From: Bacteroidales bacterium | Lineage (GTDB): Bacteria; Bacteroidota; Bacteroidia; Bacteroidales; Muribaculaceae | DNA: 32,288 bases | NCBI GenBank assembly: GCA_004557385.1 | Contig: SFEA01000029.1 | Coordinates: 1 to 32,288 of the forward strand | Direction of reading: 5' to 3' | Shown: positions 31,490 through 32,288 of the stretch, piece after piece | Layout: the number at the start of each line of letters is the position of its first letter | How positions within the stretch are numbered: the stretch's first letter is position 1 | Position numbers and translations under genes: made by a program | Notes under the pieces: model-generated | What the model saw: only the letters and a program-made list of their open reading frames with translations | Told to the model about the DNA's origin: nothing | Databases searched by the model: none

Positions 31490-32288
31490 ATGTTGCTCCG
31501 AATCCTTGTCCCCCTGCTCATCCTCCTCTTTCTGTCGCCCTACGTCATCGACAGGCTGAGCCTGCGCCACCGCCCACAGCGCTGGCTGCGTTGGCTGTTG
31601 TGGCTGCCCCCCGTGGTGGTGGCCCTGATGCTGGTGTGGACGGTCGTCAACGAAGGCTATACGCTGGCCGACGACCGCTGGAAGGGCCAACTGCTGTCGC
31701 TGGCCATGCTCCTCATTGTCCCCGGCGTGCTGTCGGCCCTGACGATGGGCATAGGCTACGGCGCCGCAAGGGCATGGCGGAAGTGGGGTAGGGCGCTGCT
31801 TCCCACTGTGGGCGAACACGCCGGCGGCGAAGCCACGGATCATGTTGCGGCTCCATCGCCGCAGGCCGTGAAGCCAAAAGGCGCGGGTCGCACCACGCGG
31901 CGCATTGCCCGCGGCGTGGCCCTCATCGCCCTGGCCGCGATGATATACGGTCTGGGTTTCGGCTACCGCCGCTTGGTGGTGACGGAATACCACTTTGCCC
32001 ACTCCCGCGTACCCGCCGCCTTCACGGGCTACCGCATCGTCCAGTTGTCCGACCTGCACCTCGGCACCCTGGCCGACAAGGTCGGCGTCGTCGAGCGCAT
32101 GGTGCAGCAGGTCAACGCCCTCAAGCCCGACCTGGTCGTCGTCACCGGCGACGTGGTCAACTACCACCCCGAAGAGGTGCAACCCTTTGTGAGCGTGCTT
32201 AAAGGGATGCAAGCCAAGGACGGCGTCGTTTCCGTTATGGGCAATCACGACTACCTCACCTACCACCGCTGGCCCTCGGCCGCCGACA
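31490..32288 (+). CDS. Membrane-anchored metallophosphoesterase, C terminus cut by window end
   Basis: 266 residues are visible and the frame stays open at the window edge. The N terminus has three or four transmembrane helices (for example ILVPLLILLFLSPYVI and LLSLAMLLIVPGVLSAL). The calcineurin-like phosphoesterase domain begins at about residue 170, with metal-binding motifs VQLSDLHLG, VVVTGDVVN and VMGNHDY. This YkuE/YaeI-like arrangement is usually linked to envelope or lipid phosphate hydrolysis, but the substrate is unknown. The start at 31490 is the first ATG after the preceding stop, 37 bp away. Confidence 0.88.
   Translation, partial: MLLRILVPLLILLFLSPYVIDRLSLRHRPQRWLRWLLWLPPVVVALMLVWTVVNEGYTLADDRWKGQLLSLAMLLIVPGVLSALTMGIGYGAARAWRKWGRALLPTVGEHAGGEATDHVAAPSPQAVKPKGAGRTTRRIARGVALIALAAMIYGLGFGYRRLVVTEYHFAHSRVPAAFTGYRIVQLSDLHLGTLADKVGVVERMVQQVNALKPDLVVVTGDVVNYHPEEVQPFVSVLKGMQAKDGVVSVMGNHDYLTYHRWPSAAD

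Overview
The window comes from a member of the Bacteroidales (phylum Bacteroidota). The evidence is the promoter grammar (a TTTG or TTG box, 19-21 bp, then TAnnTTTG, found before many genes), a type IX secretion gene (porQ), the Bacteroidota order parA-parB-DUF5683-LysM lytic transglycosylase, a fused FeoA-FeoB with a Cys-rich partner, and a 47-bp type II-C-like CRISPR repeat. A gut family such as Muribaculaceae or Prevotellaceae is plausible, but the sequence alone does not settle it.

Layout. 1-739 is the end of a CRISPR array (10 repeats, 9 spacers; cas genes not in view). 1014-3626 is one very large protein of unknown function. 3744-3872 looks like a small RNA unit with its own promoter and terminator. 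4057-8880 is a run of household genes: lipoprotein, polyprenyl diphosphate synthase, TatD, LOG-family protein, cmk and ispH, followed by tRNA-Leu(CAG) and a two-way terminator shared with porQ on the opposite strand. 10435-12524 holds a short TonB-C protein and an AT-richer AlbA/HATPase regulator that looks acquired. 12771-15362 is the ferrous iron uptake unit feoAB plus a Cys-rich partner, with a palindrome lying between its promoter boxes. 15605-20648 is the chromosome partition and cell-wall cluster.

20668-28246 is an accessory stretch. It has hairpin-rich intergenic DNA, a structured RNA candidate with its own strong promoter facing an Abi_2/AbiF-type HEPN gene, palindromes and direct repeats, two unknown lipoproteins, a LysR regulator, and a split threonine/serine exporter with a small membrane protein. 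28306-32288 returns to household genes in a GC-rich run: DPM1-like glycosyltransferase, dihydroorotase, a stand-alone MetH reactivation domain, and a metallophosphoesterase cut by the window end.

The best candidate for an under-described system is 21054-22495. It combines an AbiF-like protein with two R-x4-H motifs and a convergent transcription unit able to fold into a hairpin of about 190 nt. This arrangement matches the recently proposed idea that AbiF is a toxin neutralised by an RNA and is an ancestor of Cas13. A second notable point is that each CRISPR repeat contains a complete Bacteroidota-type promoter.
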